Shown in pieces: positions 63,228 to 64,000 of a stretch of DNA of 64,000 nt (position 1 is the stretch's first letter; each line of letters opens with the position of its first letter). This stretch comes from Paenibacillus eucommiae (lineage in GTDB: Bacteria > Bacillota > Bacilli > Paenibacillales > NBRC-103111). Position numbers and translations under genes: made by a program. Below the pieces are notes generated by a model. That model was not told where the DNA came from and searched no databases. It saw only the letters and a program-made list of their open reading frames with translations. The stretch lies in NCBI RefSeq assembly GCF_017874215.1, contig NZ_JAGGLB010000002.1:496001-560000 (forward strand), written 5' to 3'.

Positions 63228-64000
63228 TTATTTCCCTCCAGATAATCTTTTTTGTAAAATTCGGCTAGGTATAGCCACCAAAAGGTTGAACACAAGAACC
63301 ACAATCAGCAGCAAAGCCGCGCTGCCTTGGGCGATTTCTTTGGCGTCAGGCACAAGGGATTCGGCTTGAACATACCATAGATGCGTGGATAACGTTTCCC
63401 CCATCTTCAGAGGGTTAAAGTCCGGGAAAATTCTTGATACAGAAAGACCGGCGGTATAAATCAGAATAGCTGATTCCCCTAGCGCCCTGCCTGCAACAAG
63501 CGTAATCCCCGTGATCAAGCTTGGCATAGAAGCCGGAATTAATACTTTGCGGATGGCCTGCCATTTGGTTGAACCGAGCGCAAGGCTGGCTTCCCAATAG
63601 GATTCGGGCACAGTGCGAAGTGACTCCTCGGTTACACGTACCAATACGGGCAGATTCAGCAGGGACAGTGTCGCGGCGCCGCCAATAATCGAGAATTTCA
63701 GGCCCATCAAATTAACGAACAACAGAAATCCGAACAGCCCGAACACAATCGACGGTACCGAGGACAAAGCCTCTACAGAAATTCTGATTAAATCGGTGAA
63801 TCTGTTTTTTTGCGCATATACCGCTAAATAAATACCTGCACCAAGTCCAATGGGCAACGAGAAAGCCAGAGACAGGAACAGAATGTAAAAGGAGTTAAAC
63901 AGCTGAGGTCCTACCCCGCCTCCAGCTTTCATTTCTTCAGGCTTACCGAAGATAAAGTTCCAGTTCAAGTAGGGAGCACCTTCACCCAATATGCGAACCA
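63228..64000 (-). CDS. pstA: Phosphate ABC transporter permease PstA (5' end beyond window)
   Basis: About 257 codons inside the window; the frame is open to position 64000 and homology starts before the first in-window start-like TTG (63989), so the N-terminus lies outside. About five helices and the EAA loop (SYWEASLALGSTKWQAIRKVLIPASMPS) identify a PstA-type permease. The rest of the operon (pstC, pstS) presumably lies further right. Confidence 0.93.
   Translation of the reverse strand, partial: VRILGEGAPYLNWNFIFGKPEEMKAGGGVGPQLFNSFYILFLSLAFSLPIGLGAGIYLAVYAQKNRFTDLIRISVEALSSVPSIVFGLFGFLLFVNLMGLKFSIIGGAATLSLLNLPVLVRVTEESLRTVPESYWEASLALGSTKWQAIRKVLIPASMPSLITGITLVAGRALGESAILIYTAGLSVSRIFPDFNPLKMGETLSTHLWYVQAESLVPDAKEIAQGSAALLLIVVLVFNLLVAIPSRILQKRLSGGK

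Overview
The window looks like a chromosome segment of a spore-forming Paenibacillus-type Firmicute. Evidence: an alpha/beta-type spore SASP, YtaF, a YjcZ-like micro-protein, HelD, a YesN-type regulator beside LplB/YtcP-type permeases, a ydaO-type c-di-AMP riboswitch, strong AGGAGG ribosome sites and moderate G+C. No rRNA, CRISPR array or complete prophage is visible. The right third is ordinary core genome; the left two thirds are accessory, rich in regulators, ABC transporters and decayed genes.

Region by region. (1) 163-10276, all minus strand: a six-gene operon (two sugar-type ABC permeases, an HlyD/MacA-like adaptor, an OmpR-type response regulator, a histidine kinase and a propeller-like lipoprotein), then a three-gene lipoprotein operon with two paralogous solute-binding proteins. 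Both operons start from promoters that share an almost identical 44-bp block of four 11-bp boxes at the same distance from the -10, so the local response regulator probably controls both. (2) 10277-11100: debris, with a tRNA-Ala 3' fragment, a DoxX-like gene remnant and copy A of a dispersed hairpin element. (3) 11178-15343: an ECF sigma factor fused to a BtrH-like domain, translationally coupled to a UvrA-like ABC protein. (4) 15553-31562: small regulator/target pairs (MarR with a quinone reductase, PadR with a beta-lactamase-like hydrolase, SigJ-type sigma with an FAD oxidoreductase, TetR with an MFS pump) around a Fur-controlled siderophore locus (AraC regulator, binding protein, two exporter-type ABC half-transporters). 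(5) 31600-38750: a broken tRNA-Ala copy, an unrecognised ORF, respiratory D-lactate dehydrogenase, an intact tRNA-Ala(GGC), and a two-gene ABC exporter whose first gene is a pseudogene. (6) 38851-39666: an IS-like shell with terminal inverted repeats. (7) 39806-45918: a YesN-type regulator and an LplB/YtcP/LplA-type ABC importer. (8) 46258-64000: YjcZ-like peptide, riboswitch-controlled CAP/LysM protein, SPFH and NfeD proteins, HelD, a candidate small RNA, nrdR, SASP, the polA-mutM-ytaF-coaE-transglycosylase cluster, a HAD hydrolase, an EAL-CBS-GGDEF protein and the 3' part of the pst operon (pstA, pstB, phoU).

Three patterns are not explained by ordinary annotation: the twin phased operators of region 1; a family of about 200-250 bp non-coding elements (three copies) built from three or four palindromes of the type TTTAACGATG...CATCGTTAAA; and three tandem arrays of 9-11 bp period that each begin at the stop codon of a gene and put stop codons in all three frames.
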